Positions 16,474-26,803 of a stretch of DNA of 57,270 nucleotides are shown piece by piece. Every line of letters begins with the position of its first letter. The stretch's first letter is position 1. Under the pieces are notes generated by a model. It was given only the letters and a program-made list of their open reading frames with translations. It did not search any database and was not told the DNA's origin. The position numbers and the translations under genes are program-made. This DNA comes from Pirellulales bacterium (lineage in GTDB: Bacteria > Planctomycetota > Planctomycetia > Pirellulales > JANQPP01), in NCBI GenBank assembly GCA_028289405.1, contig JANQPP010000053.1:1-57270 (forward strand), given 5' to 3'.

Positions 16474-17784
16474 TTACTTGGCGAGCGGAGCGCACACGAG
16501 GGCTTCATCATTGCGGGCAAAAACATGGCGATTTGCGAACGCGGGATGGGCCCAACAGACACCCTGCCCGCGACGTGGCAACTGTTTGGTTGTCGGTTCG
16601 ATGAGCTTGGCACGGCTAATTTCCTGATAGCCTTGCGGGCTCAGCCGGCTGATGATTAATTCGCCCCGCTCGTTGAACATCCAGGTCTCTTCACCATGCC
16701 GCACCATGTGGATGTTGCTCCACCGGGCACGCGGCGTGGCCGTCGTGTCCGCCCACAGGCGATCTCCCGTGTTCGCGTCCAGGCAGCGGAGTTCGCCGTA
16801 GCTGTCCACGCCGTAGATATGATTTCCTTCGAACAGCGGCGTACTGATGATCGAGTGCAGGGCGTCCGTTTGCGTGGGCTGTTCGCTGAGCCCTTTCCTT
16901 TGCCAGATGGCGTCCGCCGCGAGCTGGTTGGAATTCAGTCTCAACAGCAGTGAACCATCATAAAAGGATGTCACGAAGACGCGGCCCGTATCCACGACCG
17001 GCGTGGAGATAGCGATGACCATTCGTTCGGGCGGGTAAGGGTAACGCCAATGCACCGTTCCATCGGCTGGGTCGAGTCCAGCCACGCTGTCCCCGGTGCG
17101 GCAGACGAGAACCTCTCTTCCTGCCTGCTCGACCAAGATCGGCGCGGCATAAGAGGCTCGATCGCCGAGGCTGCGCCAACGTTCGTCGCCAGTCTCCGTG
17201 TCGAAGGCCACGAGGCACGCTCCGTTTTCCCCGCCGATCTGGACGATGACCATGCCATCCTTCACTAGCGGGCTGGCGGCGATCCCCCAAATCGGCAAGC
17301 GGATGCCGTACTCGGTCTGCAAGTCACGTTTCCAAAGGATATCCCCCGTGGCCGCCTCGAAACAGTGCAAATGCCCCATCGCTCCCAAGGCGAAAGCTCT
17401 TCCATCGGCGATGCTGACCGATGCCCGTGGCCCGGCTTCGTAGCCCACGTTTTCATAGGAGCAGGGATAGCTATGCATCCACAAGGGCTGGCCGTTGCGG
17501 GCATCGAAGGCGTGCACGCGTTCCAGCGACTCCGGCTCGAAAATCCGGTCGGTAATGAACACCCGGCCGTCGGCCACGCTCGGTCCGCTGTAGCCGCTGC
17601 CGATTTCTGCCCGCCAGACGTGTGGAAGCTGGTCCGTGGTGAATTTGTCGACGATTCCCGTTTCCCTCCACACACCGTCCCGCTGCGGCCCACGCCATTG
17701 CGGCCAATCGTCAGCGAATGCTGGCCAACCTAGAAAACATGCCAGTGCCAAAGCATAAATGAAACCGAACGGTTTATAGCGCAC
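16474..17784 (-). CDS. Secreted PQQ-like beta-propeller protein
   Basis: About 436 residues. A signal peptide (FGFIYALALACFLGWPAFA) precedes DDWPQWRGPQRDGVW, an N-terminal motif common in planctomycete outer proteins. The body is built of PQQ-type repeat blades such as AFDARNGQPLWM, CFEAATGDILWK, AFDTETGDERWR, GLDPADGTVHWR and CLDANTGDRLWA. No metal- or PQQ-specific catalytic residues are evident, so it is more likely a binding or assembly propeller than a dehydrogenase. The start is GTG 17784 with AAGGAG six bases upstream. The frame extends to 17832 without a better site. The downstream sulfatase follows by 17 bases. Confidence 0.87.
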   Translation of the reverse strand: MRYKPFGFIYALALACFLGWPAFADDWPQWRGPQRDGVWRETGIVDKFTTDQLPHVWRAEIGSGYSGPSVADGRVFITDRIFEPESLERVHAFDARNGQPLWMHSYPCSYENVGYEAGPRASVSIADGRAFALGAMGHLHCFEAATGDILWKRDLQTEYGIRLPIWGIAASPLVKDGMVIVQIGGENGACLVAFDTETGDERWRSLGDRASYAAPILVEQAGREVLVCRTGDSVAGLDPADGTVHWRYPYPPERMVIAISTPVVDTGRVFVTSFYDGSLLLRLNSNQLAADAIWQRKGLSEQPTQTDALHSIISTPLFEGNHIYGVDSYGELRCLDANTGDRLWADTTATPRARWSNIHMVRHGEETWMFNERGELIISRLSPQGYQEISRAKLIEPTTKQLPRRGQGVCWAHPAFANRHVFARNDEALVCAPLAK

Positions 17785-17917
17785 GGAAGGCTCCTTCTCT
17801 GATGAATTGGCGAATGAGGCTTGGCCCGCCATTCTAACGGTCGATCAAAGCGTCCCTCAACCGAGCCGGTTTAATTCCACATGGCAAATCAAATCCGTCG
17901 GATGTGAATTGCCGGCA

Positions 17918-18730
17918 TCACGCGGAGCTTTGCGGCAGCGCCGCCACGAGTTCTGCCGCAGCTTGGCCAATTTCTCGAAGGACCGCTTCGCGGGACGTGC
18001 TTTCCACCTCGGCGATGCGGCGCACGAACGCCGAACCGACGATCAGCCCGTCACAGACCGGGGCCAGCATGCGAATGTGTTCCGGTGTGCTGATGCCGAA
18101 ACCGACGCAGACGGGAAGTGGTGTCCGTTCACGCAGCCAGGCCACGCTGTCGGCAAGGTCTGGCGGCAAGGACCGGCGCTCGCCGGTAATGCCCGCCACG
18201 GAGACGAAGTACAAAAAACCGCTCGAAGTTTCCGCGATCCGCAATGCCCGTTCACGCGGCGTGGTGGGCGTGACGAGCTGCACCAGGCTGAAATCGGCTT
18301 GGCGGCAGGTCTCGGCCAATTTCGCGGATTCTTCGATCGGCAGATCGGGGACGATCGCGCCGCCAAATCCTGCCGCTTGCGATTCGCGCACGTACCGATC
18401 CGCGCCAAAGCGATGCACGATGGAATAACTGATCATCATGATGGCCGGGATCTCTAGGCTGGGTACCCACCCTTGGCAGTGCTCTAGGATGTGGCTCAAT
18501 TTCAACTTGGATGCGAGTGCCCTGGTATAAGACGCCTGAATCGTCGGTCCGTCGGCCAAGGGATCACTGTAGGGGATGCCGATTTCACACAAGCTGCTCC
18601 CTTGCGTGGCCAGCTCACGGACGACTTCCCGTGTAAACTCCAGATCGGGATCTCCCGCCGTGATAAATGGCATGAAGGCCTTGCGCTGTTCTTGGCGGAG
18701 ACGCTCGAAAAGTTCGTCGATGGACGACAT
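17918..18730 (-). CDS. trpA: Tryptophan synthase alpha subunit
   Basis: TrpA cleaves indole-3-glycerol phosphate to indole and glyceraldehyde 3-phosphate, and indole is channelled to TrpB. The 270-residue TIM barrel shows the catalytic Glu in CEIGIPYSDPLADGP (with the catalytic Asp of the same motif), the PFITAGDPDLE opening, GAIVPDLPIEES, and the phosphate-binding VGFGIS and GLIVGSAFV loops. ATG 18730 gives the usual family start SSIDELFERLR. It follows trpB by 95 bases on the same strand. No trp leader peptide or attenuator is obvious. Confidence 0.95.
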   Translation of the reverse strand: MSSIDELFERLRQEQRKAFMPFITAGDPDLEFTREVVRELATQGSSLCEIGIPYSDPLADGPTIQASYTRALASKLKLSHILEHCQGWVPSLEIPAIMMISYSIVHRFGADRYVRESQAAGFGGAIVPDLPIEESAKLAETCRQADFSLVQLVTPTTPRERALRIAETSSGFLYFVSVAGITGERRSLPPDLADSVAWLRERTPLPVCVGFGISTPEHIRMLAPVCDGLIVGSAFVRRIAEVESTSREAVLREIGQAAAELVAALPQSSA

Positions 18731-18825
18731 GAAAGCGGCTTCGGGTGAGAGGAATACTGTCTGACAAGTCGATGGAACGTGGTTTCCAAAAAACAATCTG
18801 GTCGCAGCGTGCGTGGCGGAACCGC

Positions 18826-20028
18826 TTAAACTTCCATATTCCGCAGCCGAGCCACCTCGGCGGCGTCCTTGTCACCGCGCCCGGAAAGGCACACGACGAC
18901 GATCTCGTCAGGGCCGCGCTGCCCAGCCAATTCCATGGCCCGTGACACGGCGTGTGAAGATTCCAAAGCTGGCAGAATGCCTTCGGAACGTGCCAATTGG
19001 TCAAAGGCACGCAAGGCCTGTTCATCTTCGCAGGTCGTGTAGGTCACGCGGCCAATCGATTTCCAATAGCTGTGTTCGGGACCCACGCCCGGATAGTCGA
19101 GCCCGGCGGAGATGGAATGCACGTCCGAGGTTTGGCCATCGTCATCCTGCATCACAAAACTGAAACTGCCGTGCAGCACGCCCGGTTGCCCGTGAGAAAG
19201 AGGAGCGGCATGCTGGCCCAAGCTGGAAGACCGCCCGCCCGCTTCTACTCCTACCAGTGCCACGCTCTCATGTTCGATGAAAGGATAAAACATCCCCGCA
19301 GCGTTGCTCCCGCCACCTACGCAAGCAACGACCAGATCGGGCAGCCGACTGAATTGATCGTGGCATTGCTGAATCGTTTCCCTCCCGATCACGGACTGGA
19401 AATCCCGCACGATGCGGGGAAAAGGATGCGGCCCGACGGCGGAACCCAAGATGTAATGTGTCGTTTCCACCGACGACATCCAATCCCGCATGGCTTCGTT
19501 CGTGGCGTCCTTAAGCGTGCGCGAGCCGCTGGTGACGGGGCGCACCTCCGCGCCCAACATTTTCATACTCAGCACATTCGGGCGTTGGCGGCGGATATCC
19601 TCCTCGCCCATGTAGACCACGCAATCGAGACCGAATCGCGCGCAAGCGGTAGCCGTGGCCACACCGTGCTGGCCCGCTCCCGTTTCCGCGATCACGCGGC
19701 GCTTGTTCATCCGCTTGGTGAGCAGGGCCTGCCCCAACGTGTTGTTGATCTTGTGAGCGCCGGTGTGGTTGAGGTCTTCCCGCTTGAGGTAGATGCGAGC
19801 CCCTCCCGCCAATTCGGTCAGACGTCCCGCGAAATAAAGCGGCGAAGGACGACCAACGTAATGCCACAAGAGTGCGTCAAACTCTTCTTGAAAAGAGGCG
19901 TCGGCCAAAGCCCGGCCGTATTCCCCGTCCAACTCTTCCAAGGCGCGAATCAGTGTTTCGGGAACATACCGCCCACCAAAATCGCCAAAGCGGCCAAGCT
20001 GATCTGGCAAGGAAGTGGTCACAGACAT
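18826..20028 (-). CDS. trpB: Tryptophan synthase beta subunit
   Basis: TrpB condenses indole with serine, using PLP, to give tryptophan. The 400-residue protein begins at ATG 20028 and enters the conserved [16 protein letters not shown]. The PLP Lys lies in [15 protein letters not shown], the phosphate cup is GGGSNAAG, and the [13 protein letters not shown] loop and the [17 protein letters not shown] segment (here [13 protein letters not shown]) are complete. It is the common TrpB1 type that pairs with TrpA, which follows it. The rest of the trp pathway is not in the window. Confidence 0.96.
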   Translation of the reverse strand: MSVTTSLPDQLGRFGDFGGRYVPETLIRALEELDGEYGRALADASFQEEFDALLWHYVGRPSPLYFAGRLTELAGGARIYLKREDLNHTGAHKINNTLGQALLTKRMNKRRVIAETGAGQHGVATATACARFGLDCVVYMGEEDIRRQRPNVLSMKMLGAEVRPVTSGSRTLKDATNEAMRDWMSSVETTHYILGSAVGPHPFPRIVRDFQSVIGRETIQQCHDQFSRLPDLVVACVGGGSNAAGMFYPFIEHESVALVGVEAGGRSSSLGQHAAPLSHGQPGVLHGSFSFVMQDDDGQTSDVHSISAGLDYPGVGPEHSYWKSIGRVTYTTCEDEQALRAFDQLARSEGILPALESSHAVSRAMELAGQRGPDEIVVVCLSGRGDKDAAEVARLRNMEV

Positions 20029-20254
20029 GGCGTGGGCATCTCGTCGGAGAAAAGTAACCGATGCTTCCCAAGACGCGGAGCATTCGCGGCTCACGGTAGC
20101 ATGGCGAAGATGTGGACTATCTTCACCGATTGTGGATGGGGCGCTTCAGCCGGTCAAGCCGGGGCAAAAGCAACGCTACCCTTATTCGAGCGGAATTTGG
20201 CCGGACCACGCGCCAGTGGTTGCAATCCGTATGCCTCGGCATTGCGCCGAACCG

Positions 20255-20980
20255 CTACCAGCGGTTCACGGGGCGTTCTAAAATTTCCCGCAACAGGATC
20301 GCGTTTCGCAATTTCGTAGGATTTTGAAAAGCGGCCAGCAGATCCCTGGCAAGGGGCGCGGGTACGGGCGCATCTTGCGTTTCCGTCAAGCGTAGAGTAT
20401 CGCCCAATCTCTTTTGTTCGGCCAAGTCGCCAACGGCATGCTCGAACGTCTGTCGCTGGTGTCGCAGCCGGGCGGCGTCCGCCTCCGCCAAGGCCGCGCC
20501 CATTTTTCCCGCGCGTTGCTCGAAGTCTTGTTTCTCTTTATCGAACTTGTGGTCCACGGCTTCCGCAAGCGGTTCCCGCCGGACTTCATGTGGCCGCTCG
20601 ATTTTTTTTACCTCGGCGGCTTGGCTGGCTGGCTGGCGAACCGGTTTCGCGACGGGAGCCTGGTGCTTGGGGCGTTTGGCGGCGGGAGCACGTTCCACGA
20701 CTTCTCCCTTTTGTTCCGTGGCCCGGCGTAGAAACGCTTCGATTTCGTCGCGGAAATCGGCTGGACCCGCGGGTTGGCGGCCAGCGGCCGGTTTCGCGCC
20801 CCCAGCAGCGGGACCAGGACGCGGCGGAGCGGGGCGTGGACGAGGTACGGGCCTTCTCTGGCGGGCATTGGCCAGTAATTGATTAATGGCCCAGACACCG
20901 AAAAACACCAGCGGCACGAGAAACTGCAGAAAGTCTTCCGCCGCAGCAAACAGAGGGATGAATAAGAATTCGTGAATCAT
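20255..20980 (-). CDS. Membrane-anchored Pro/Ala-rich protein downstream of floA
   Basis: A 241-residue protein with one membrane segment near the N-terminus (DFLQFLVPLVFFGVWAINQLL). A Pro/Arg/Ala-rich linker follows (about residues 40-70, PRPRPAPPRPGP), then a charged, probably helical, C-terminal part containing FRDEIEAFLRRATEQKGEV and a basic segment. No enzymatic motif is visible. AGAGGG lies seven bases before the ATG. It sits 35 bases after floA in the same direction, so it probably belongs to the nfeD-floA transcript. A scaffold or partner role in membrane microdomains is a guess from position only. Confidence 0.75.
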   Translation of the reverse strand: MIHEFLFIPLFAAAEDFLQFLVPLVFFGVWAINQLLANARQRRPVPRPRPAPPRPGPAAGGAKPAAGRQPAGPADFRDEIEAFLRRATEQKGEVVERAPAAKRPKHQAPVAKPVRQPASQAAEVKKIERPHEVRREPLAEAVDHKFDKEKQDFEQRAGKMGAALAEADAARLRHQRQTFEHAVGDLAEQKRLGDTLRLTETQDAPVPAPLARDLLAAFQNPTKLRNAILLREILERPVNRW

Positions 20981-21015
20981 GCTGAAACCCTCTCAGCCCG
21001 GCCTGGGGCCGACGA

Positions 21016-22059
21016 TTATTCCGGTTTCATGGTGGCGATCATTTTCCGCATATCGGTGTCCGCTTGAACGTTGCGGAGCTTGTAATAATCGAGAATACCC
21101 AACATGCCGCTTTGCAAGGCGTCCGCGATTCCGATTGGGATAAGCTTTTCCGCTTCCACGAGGTCTGCCCGAGCTGACTCGATTTCCGCGGTGTTTTCGC
21201 GTTCCGCCGCGACGGCCATGGCACGTCGCCCTTCGGCCTTGGCTCGCGCCACCCGCATATCGGCCTCGGCTTGATCGGCCTGCAAGCGAGCTCCAATGTT
21301 TTCTCCGACATCGACATCCGCGATATCGATCGACACGATTTCGAAGGCGGTTTGCGAATCGAGCCGCCGCGCCAATACGGCCTTGGAGATTCGATCCGGA
21401 TTCTCCAGCACATCGGTGTGGGAGTCCGCCGAGCCGATGGCACTCACGATTCCTTCTCCCACCCGGGCAATAATCGTCTCTTCCGTAGCACCACCAATCA
21501 ATTGTAGGAGATTGGCCCGCACCGTGACGCGTGCCTTGACTTTTAGTTGGATGCCATTTCTGGCAACCGCGTCGAGCGATTCCTTCCCCGAATTCCGTCC
21601 GGGACAGTCGATCACTTTGGGATAGACGCTCGTTTGGACGGCTTCCAAGACGTTTCGTCCCGCCAAGTCGATGGCCGTGGCCAACTTGAAATCGAGATCC
21701 ATGATGCGGGCTTTGTTTGCCGCGACCATGGCCTGAATGACCAACGGAACTTTGCCGCCGGCCAGATAATGGGCTTCCAAGGCGCGGCGCGTCATGCCGG
21801 TCTCGTCTCCCATGCCTGCCTGAACGGCCATGATCTTGCTGCGCACGATCACGTTGGGGCTGACCTTGCGGAAGGTCATTCCCAACAGATCCCATATTCC
21901 GATGCCCGCTCCGGTCGTTACGGACTGAATCCAGAGTCGAAAATAGCTGGCGAATACGGCCAAAAAGATGAACGTGGCGAAAATCGCCAACAAGGCGCCT
22001 ACGATAAGCACGACTTGCCGCATGTCCACGGCTTGGGCCATCAACGTTGAAATCGGCAT
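21016..22059 (-). CDS. floA: Flotillin-like protein FloA (UPF0365)
   Basis: FloA proteins organise lipid microdomains and influence membrane fluidity. The ~347-residue protein has one N-terminal membrane segment ([21 protein letters not shown]) and then the UPF0365 core: [84 protein letters not shown] and the [24 protein letters not shown] coiled region. ATG 22059 was taken because AGAGG lies about ten bases upstream. In-frame alternatives are ATG 22068 and TTG 22080. It sits downstream of an nfeD gene, the usual flotillin arrangement. Confidence 0.93.
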   Translation of the reverse strand: MPISTLMAQAVDMRQVVLIVGALLAIFATFIFLAVFASYFRLWIQSVTTGAGIGIWDLLGMTFRKVSPNVIVRSKIMAVQAGMGDETGMTRRALEAHYLAGGKVPLVIQAMVAANKARIMDLDFKLATAIDLAGRNVLEAVQTSVYPKVIDCPGRNSGKESLDAVARNGIQLKVKARVTVRANLLQLIGGATEETIIARVGEGIVSAIGSADSHTDVLENPDRISKAVLARRLDSQTAFEIVSIDIADVDVGENIGARLQADQAEADMRVARAKAEGRRAMAVAAERENTAEIESARADLVEAEKLIPIGIADALQSGMLGILDYYKLRNVQADTDMRKMIATMKPE

Positions 22060-22247
22060 GACATCCATTCCTCTTACCAAGGCTCACCGCAGAGCGTGTC
22101 GTCGTTTGGTAACGACGGGATGCAAACGAACCGTAATCATTATTGTAGGAATTGGTGCGGCCTCTCGCTTTACCATCGCCTAAAAAAAGCGGTCACGGTG
22201 CAGGGTCCACTACCGTGCGTTGGTGTACACGCGAGGCGAACCGTTTG

Positions 22248-22844
22248 TCAAGCGAGTGGGTCATCCAGCGGTTCGATCCCTAGGTTATCGATCGGCTCCG
22301 AGAGAATGTCGGACGTGGAATTCGCGCGATCCGGACCCGTCTCGCCTTCTAGCGTAGGGCGCACGACGAGTCGGTTCCCGCGAAAATCGACGACTTCGAT
22401 GGTCTGTCCCGCTTCGATCGGCATGCCCTCACTGACGGCATCCACGGTTTGTCCGTCCACCACGACGGCACCGCTGGGCAGCATGACATTCTTGGCCCGC
22501 CCTTGTTTGCCGATGAGTTGCCGTAATTGCTCGGATCGTGCGCTGTGCGGCAACACTTCATCCTCGGATGGGTTTTGCAGCAGCAACCGCCGGCCCATGG
22601 GAGTCTTGGGCAAAATGCGAAATGCAGTGGCGATCGCGGCTGGTACACCGATCAACGCCAGTAAAACGAATACAAACCCCGTGCCCGCGCCGTAGGAATT
22701 GAACGCGATCGCCACGGATGCCAATACGCCCAGCGTGGCCATGACGCCCAAAATCCCGCCGGATGGGACGAAGACCTCCAATAGAATCAAGGTCAACGAA
22801 AATATCATCAGAAAGACGGACCACAACCAAGGTTCAAACACCAT
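22248..22844 (-). CDS. NfeD-like membrane protein
   Basis: A 198-residue short-type NfeD protein. Membrane helices are WLWSVFLMIFSLTLILLEVFV, GILGVMATLGVLASVAIAF and FVFVLLALIGVPAAIATAF. A soluble OB-fold-like domain follows, with IGKQGRAKNVMLPSGAVVVDG and IEVVDFRGNRLVV. NfeD proteins partner flotillins and, in longer forms, carry a protease domain that is absent here. About 190 bases separate it from floA on the same strand. The acidic C-terminal tail (DILSEPIDNLGIEPLDDP) is a lineage-specific extra. Confidence 0.88.
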   Translation of the reverse strand: MVFEPWLWSVFLMIFSLTLILLEVFVPSGGILGVMATLGVLASVAIAFNSYGAGTGFVFVLLALIGVPAAIATAFRILPKTPMGRRLLLQNPSEDEVLPHSARSEQLRQLIGKQGRAKNVMLPSGAVVVDGQTVDAVSEGMPIEAGQTIEVVDFRGNRLVVRPTLEGETGPDRANSTSDILSEPIDNLGIEPLDDPLA

Positions 22845-23183
22845 GCCTTCCCGTCTAGCTCAAAAGGTAGAAATGCTGTCCAGAATGCGACGCCGGAACA
22901 TCGCTAGCCGCCAGTGCCTGAAGCCAAAGAAATGGAGGCGGTTCCCATCATGAGACTACGGATCACCGAAGGATTCAAGCGTATCGGGTGTCCTCATGCA
23001 GAAAATTCTCGAGACCGAACAAATCGGCTGACGCAGGCGCGAAAAGTTCAACCTTAACGAAGCCATCGTCGGCGGGAAAAATCATGACACTTTATTCGGT
23101 TTGTAGCAGCCTGCGCATTTGCAAGCTAAACTCCGAATGGAGGCGTTTGCGTACCAGACCCTACGGCTTCAGGAGGAAAGACG
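22845..23183. other. Divergent intergenic region, nfeD / GH13
   Basis: The 339 bases between the divergent nfeD-like and GH13 genes hold no frame with natural composition and no RNA gene that I can fold. The strong AGGAGG ribosome binding site of the GH13 gene is at its right end. Confidence 0.5.
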
Positions 23184-25238
23184 ATGGTAGTTATAATGCA
23201 AGATTCTGCCAGCATGGCCGGTGAGCCGGTCCAGGACTCCGAATTCGGCCCCGTCACCCAGCAGGGCATAACCGAAGCCACTCCAATGGGCGCCAATCTT
23301 GTGGCTGGAGGTGCTACCTTTCGAGTGTGGGCTCCCCAGGCATTGGAAGTGCATGTCCGCTTGGCGAGAACGGGCAATATGATCGGTGCCGCGAATGATG
23401 CCTTCGTCCCTTCGGATGCCACGAAACTAAAGCGACAGGATGGTCACTGGACTGGATTTGTTGCCGGTGTCCGTGAAGGGGACCATTATCGCTTCCATAT
23501 TGTAGGAAATCCACAGCCTTTGGTGCGGGATCCCTACGCCCGGGAACTAGAATTCCACGATTGGCCAAACGTGGATTGCATCGTCCGCTCGCCATCCTCC
23601 TACCCCTGGCACGACGAGGGATTCCGCACGCCCTGGTTCCATGAGGCCATTATCTATCAATTGCATTTCGGTACTTGGCATGCCGTTGATGGCCGAGGCG
23701 ACGACGACCGCCCCCACCGCGTGGCAAAGTTCCTCGATGCCGTCGAGCGGATCCCTTATCTCGCCGAGTTGGGGGTGACGTTCATTCAGCCGTTGCCGGT
23801 GACGGAATTCAATTCCGTGCCGAACCCCTCCGATCCCGACCCGCGAAGCCTGGGCTACAACGGCACGGACATGTTCTCGCCTGAAATGGATTATGGAGTC
23901 GAAGAGTCGGACTTGCCTCGGTACCTGAACACGGTCAATCGGCTGTTGGAGGATCGTAGGCAACCGCCGCTAGAGCTACAGGACTTGGTACCGCAGATCA
24001 ACCAGCTCAAGGTGTTCATTGATCTGTGCCATCTTTATGGCATGGCCGTGATTTTTGACGTGGTCTACAACCACGCGGGCGGGTTTTCTGGTGACGATCA
24101 GAGCCTTTATCAGTTTCGGGATGACCGGGGCGGCGAGCTCTATTTTACGCATCATGGCTGGGCGGGAGGCTTGGTTTTCGACTTCCAAAGCTCTGGTGTG
24201 CGGCAGTTCCTCATCGATAACGCCCGCTTCTTCCTGGACGAGTATCACGTCGACGGCTTCCGGTACGACGAGGTTTCGGTCATCGAGCACTTTGGCGGTT
24301 GGCATTTCTGCCAGGATCTCACGGGCACGGTCAAACATCATCGTCCGTCGAGCCTGCATCATGCTGAGTTTTGGAACGACCAGCAATTTTGGGCTGTTCG
24401 TCCGAGCGAAGAGCATGGAGCCGGCTTCGATACAGTGCTTTCACCCGTTCTCCGCGACGTCGTCCGGCATGCTCTGGAGCAGGCCGCCGCTGGACGGGAT
24501 GCGTATGTGAACCTGGACATCGTCCGTGACACGTTGCGACGTCCCTTCGGATTCGCGGCGGCGAGCCAAATCGTACAATGCCTGGAAACGCACGACCGCC
24601 AAAGGGTCCAAAACGACAACGATCGCGAGCCACGCATCGCGGCCCTGGCCGATGCCACGAATTCCCGTTCCTGGCACGCCCGGAGCCGCTCGCGCGTGGC
24701 GAACGGTTTACTGCTCACCGCGCCCGGCCTGCCGATGCTGTTCATGGGACAGGAATTTTTGGAAGACAAGTATTGGACCGACGATCCGGATCATCATCCG
24801 GGGCATCTCATCTGGTGGGAAGGACTCGACCATGACCGGGCCATGCGGGATCACCTGGCGTTCACGCGGGACCTGATCTGGTTGCGACGGCGGCATCCAG
24901 CCCTGCAAGGCGAAGCGGTCAACCCATATTACGTACATAACAACAATCGCATTCTGGCCATGCATCGCTGGATCGAAGGCTTTGGCCGCGATGTCATCGT
25001 CGTGGCCAGCCTCAATGAATCGACATTCGATCGCTACGAATTGGGCTTTCCGCAAGCGGGACAATGGTTCGAGGTCTTCAACAGCGACTTATACGACCAT
25101 TACCCCAATGAGTGGGTAGCCGGAAACGGCGGAGCGATTGAAGCCTCGACACAACCTAGAAATGGCATGCCCGCTTCCGCCACCATCCGGATTCCCGCGA
25201 ATGGCCTGCTGGTGTTCGCGCGCGACCACGGAAACTGA
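23184..25238 (+). CDS. GH13 alpha-amylase-family enzyme with CBM48-like domain
   Basis: A 684-residue cytoplasmic-looking protein (no signal peptide). An N-terminal CBM48-like sandwich covers about residues 30-130 (GANLVAGGATFRVWAP), followed by a GH13 barrel. Conserved boxes: FDVVYNH (residues 291-297), GFRYDEV with nucleophile Asp362, HAEFW with acid/base Glu395, and ETHD with Asp471. The layout is like glycogen branching enzymes and maltooligosyl trehalose hydrolases, so it should act on alpha-1,4/1,6-glucans. The exact reaction cannot be read from sequence. AGGAGG lies seven bases before the ATG. It stands alone, with no other glycogen gene beside it. Confidence 0.87.
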   Translation: MVVIMQDSASMAGEPVQDSEFGPVTQQGITEATPMGANLVAGGATFRVWAPQALEVHVRLARTGNMIGAANDAFVPSDATKLKRQDGHWTGFVAGVREGDHYRFHIVGNPQPLVRDPYARELEFHDWPNVDCIVRSPSSYPWHDEGFRTPWFHEAIIYQLHFGTWHAVDGRGDDDRPHRVAKFLDAVERIPYLAELGVTFIQPLPVTEFNSVPNPSDPDPRSLGYNGTDMFSPEMDYGVEESDLPRYLNTVNRLLEDRRQPPLELQDLVPQINQLKVFIDLCHLYGMAVIFDVVYNHAGGFSGDDQSLYQFRDDRGGELYFTHHGWAGGLVFDFQSSGVRQFLIDNARFFLDEYHVDGFRYDEVSVIEHFGGWHFCQDLTGTVKHHRPSSLHHAEFWNDQQFWAVRPSEEHGAGFDTVLSPVLRDVVRHALEQAAAGRDAYVNLDIVRDTLRRPFGFAAASQIVQCLETHDRQRVQNDNDREPRIAALADATNSRSWHARSRSRVANGLLLTAPGLPMLFMGQEFLEDKYWTDDPDHHPGHLIWWEGLDHDRAMRDHLAFTRDLIWLRRRHPALQGEAVNPYYVHNNNRILAMHRWIEGFGRDVIVVASLNESTFDRYELGFPQAGQWFEVFNSDLYDHYPNEWVAGNGGAIEASTQPRNGMPASATIRIPANGLLVFARDHGN

Positions 25239-25488
25239 CCCGATTTGGGCGAGTAGGCATTTTTGTTACTGCTTGCGGTGAAGATGGCGGCACGCGCGCC
25301 CTACACGCCGCGATAGCTAATTCTCGACAATCCGTCCCAACAGGGCGCTGGAACTGCCATTGTCCGCGACGGGCCGGTGGGCGATACTCCGCTGATCATA
25401 CGGCACGCGGTTGACAGAGGACGACATTGGCCTCGCCCGATGGACGTTTTCCGCTGAGCATCCGCACAGTCGAGGGAAGGAGTCCGAG

Positions 25489-26799
25489 ATGCCGTCGCTG
25501 TTGGATGGAGTCTATTCTCTGCTGCTGCTGGCGGCCTCGCCCTGGCTGATGGTGCGGGCCATCCGGCAAGGAAAGTACCGCGCCGGCTGGCGAGAAAAAT
25601 TGCTCGGTTCTTTGCCAGCACCTGCAAAAACAGGACGAAGAATCTGGTGGCATGCCGTCAGCGTCGGCGAAGTCCATTTGCTCGGCCCACTGCTGCGGGA
25701 ATCCCAGCGCCGCTTTCCCGATGTAGAGCACGTGATCACCACCACGACACACACTGGGCTGGCCGCTGCCCGTGAGCGTTATCCCGAACAGCTCTCTTGT
25801 TACGCGCCGCTTGATTTCAGTTGGGCCGTACGGCGGGCCATCCGACGAGTGTGCCCCGATCTTCTCGTGTTGGTGGAATTGGAACTTTGGCCCCAGCTCA
25901 TTCGCACGGTACAGCGGAACGGCATTCCACTCGCCATCTGCAACGGACGATTGGGCGACCGCAGTTTCCGGGGCTACCGGCATTTTCGCTGGTTCTTCGC
26001 GCCGCTGCTCAGGGGCATGCGTTTAGTCGCCGCGCAAGATAACGAAACTGCACGCCGGTTTCGTGAATTGGGCGCGCGCGAGGCGGCAGTCCACGTCACC
26101 GGTTCTGTCAAATACGATGGCGTGGAGACCGATCGAGAAAATCCGCGCACGATGGAGCTTCGAGAACTGGCGGGTATCCGCCAGCACGAACAAGTCTTCG
26201 TGGCGGGGAGCACGGGCGATCCCGAAGAAGCCGCCGTGCTTTCCATGTTTGACGCACTCCACGCAGAATTTCCGCACCTGCGGCTCGTCCTTGTTCCCCG
26301 TCATCCGGAGCGGTTTGAAACGGTCGCCAAGCTGCTCGACGCGAGTGGACACACCTGGCAGCGCCGCAGCCAACTGCGACAGGGGATTACCGGAGAAGCG
26401 TCGCGGATCCTGCTCGTCGACGCCATGGGAGAATTGAGTGCTTGGTGGGGGCTGGCGGACGTGGCTTTTGTAGGAGGCAGCCTCAACTATCGCGGCGGAC
26501 AAAACATGATTGAGCCGGCGGCTTATGCGGCGGCGGTCTGCTTCGGGCCGCACACGCACAACTTTCGCGATATCGTGGCGTCACTGCTCAACGCCGACGG
26601 TGCCCGAGTGGTCCACGACGCCGGAGAACTTACGGCATTCGCGCGGCGTTGCCTGGAAGATCTGACTTTTCGCGAGGGGCTGGGAACAAATGCCCGCCGG
26701 CACGTCCTGTCCCAACTCGGCTCGACTCAGCGAACGGTGGACCTGCTGGAGCCCCTGCTAGGAGCGGAAATCAACCAGACGCAGCGGCAGGCGGCCTAA
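25489..26799 (+). CDS. waaA: 3-deoxy-D-manno-octulosonic acid (Kdo) transferase
   Basis: WaaA (KdtA, GT30) adds Kdo to lipid A precursor at the inner membrane, so the cell should make lipopolysaccharide. The 436-residue GT-B protein has an N-terminal membrane-associated helix (YSLLLLAASPWLMV), then WWHAVSVGEVHLLGPLL with the catalytic Glu, TTTTHTGLAAARERYP, VLVELELWPQLI, the SVKYD linker, AGSTGDPEE, LVPRHPERF, and the CMP-Kdo site region FVGGSLNYRGGQNMIEPAAY. ATG 25489 is used because GGAG lies nearby and the family start MPSLLDGVYS follows. Confidence 0.94.
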   Translation: MPSLLDGVYSLLLLAASPWLMVRAIRQGKYRAGWREKLLGSLPAPAKTGRRIWWHAVSVGEVHLLGPLLRESQRRFPDVEHVITTTTHTGLAAARERYPEQLSCYAPLDFSWAVRRAIRRVCPDLLVLVELELWPQLIRTVQRNGIPLAICNGRLGDRSFRGYRHFRWFFAPLLRGMRLVAAQDNETARRFRELGAREAAVHVTGSVKYDGVETDRENPRTMELRELAGIRQHEQVFVAGSTGDPEEAAVLSMFDALHAEFPHLRLVLVPRHPERFETVAKLLDASGHTWQRRSQLRQGITGEASRILLVDAMGELSAWWGLADVAFVGGSLNYRGGQNMIEPAAYAAAVCFGPHTHNFRDIVASLLNADGARVVHDAGELTAFARRCLEDLTFREGLGTNARRHVLSQLGSTQRTVDLLEPLLGAEINQTQRQAA

Positions 26800-26803
26800 A
26801 AGC

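Noticed and set aside
18997..20319. Plus-strand frame of 440 codons
   Set aside because: Antisense to trpB, with no family features.
20993..22087. Minus-strand frame of 364 codons overlapping floA
   Set aside because: Same-strand shadow of floA in another frame, with low-complexity Arg/Gly/Ser-rich composition; the floA frame carries the conserved family sequence.
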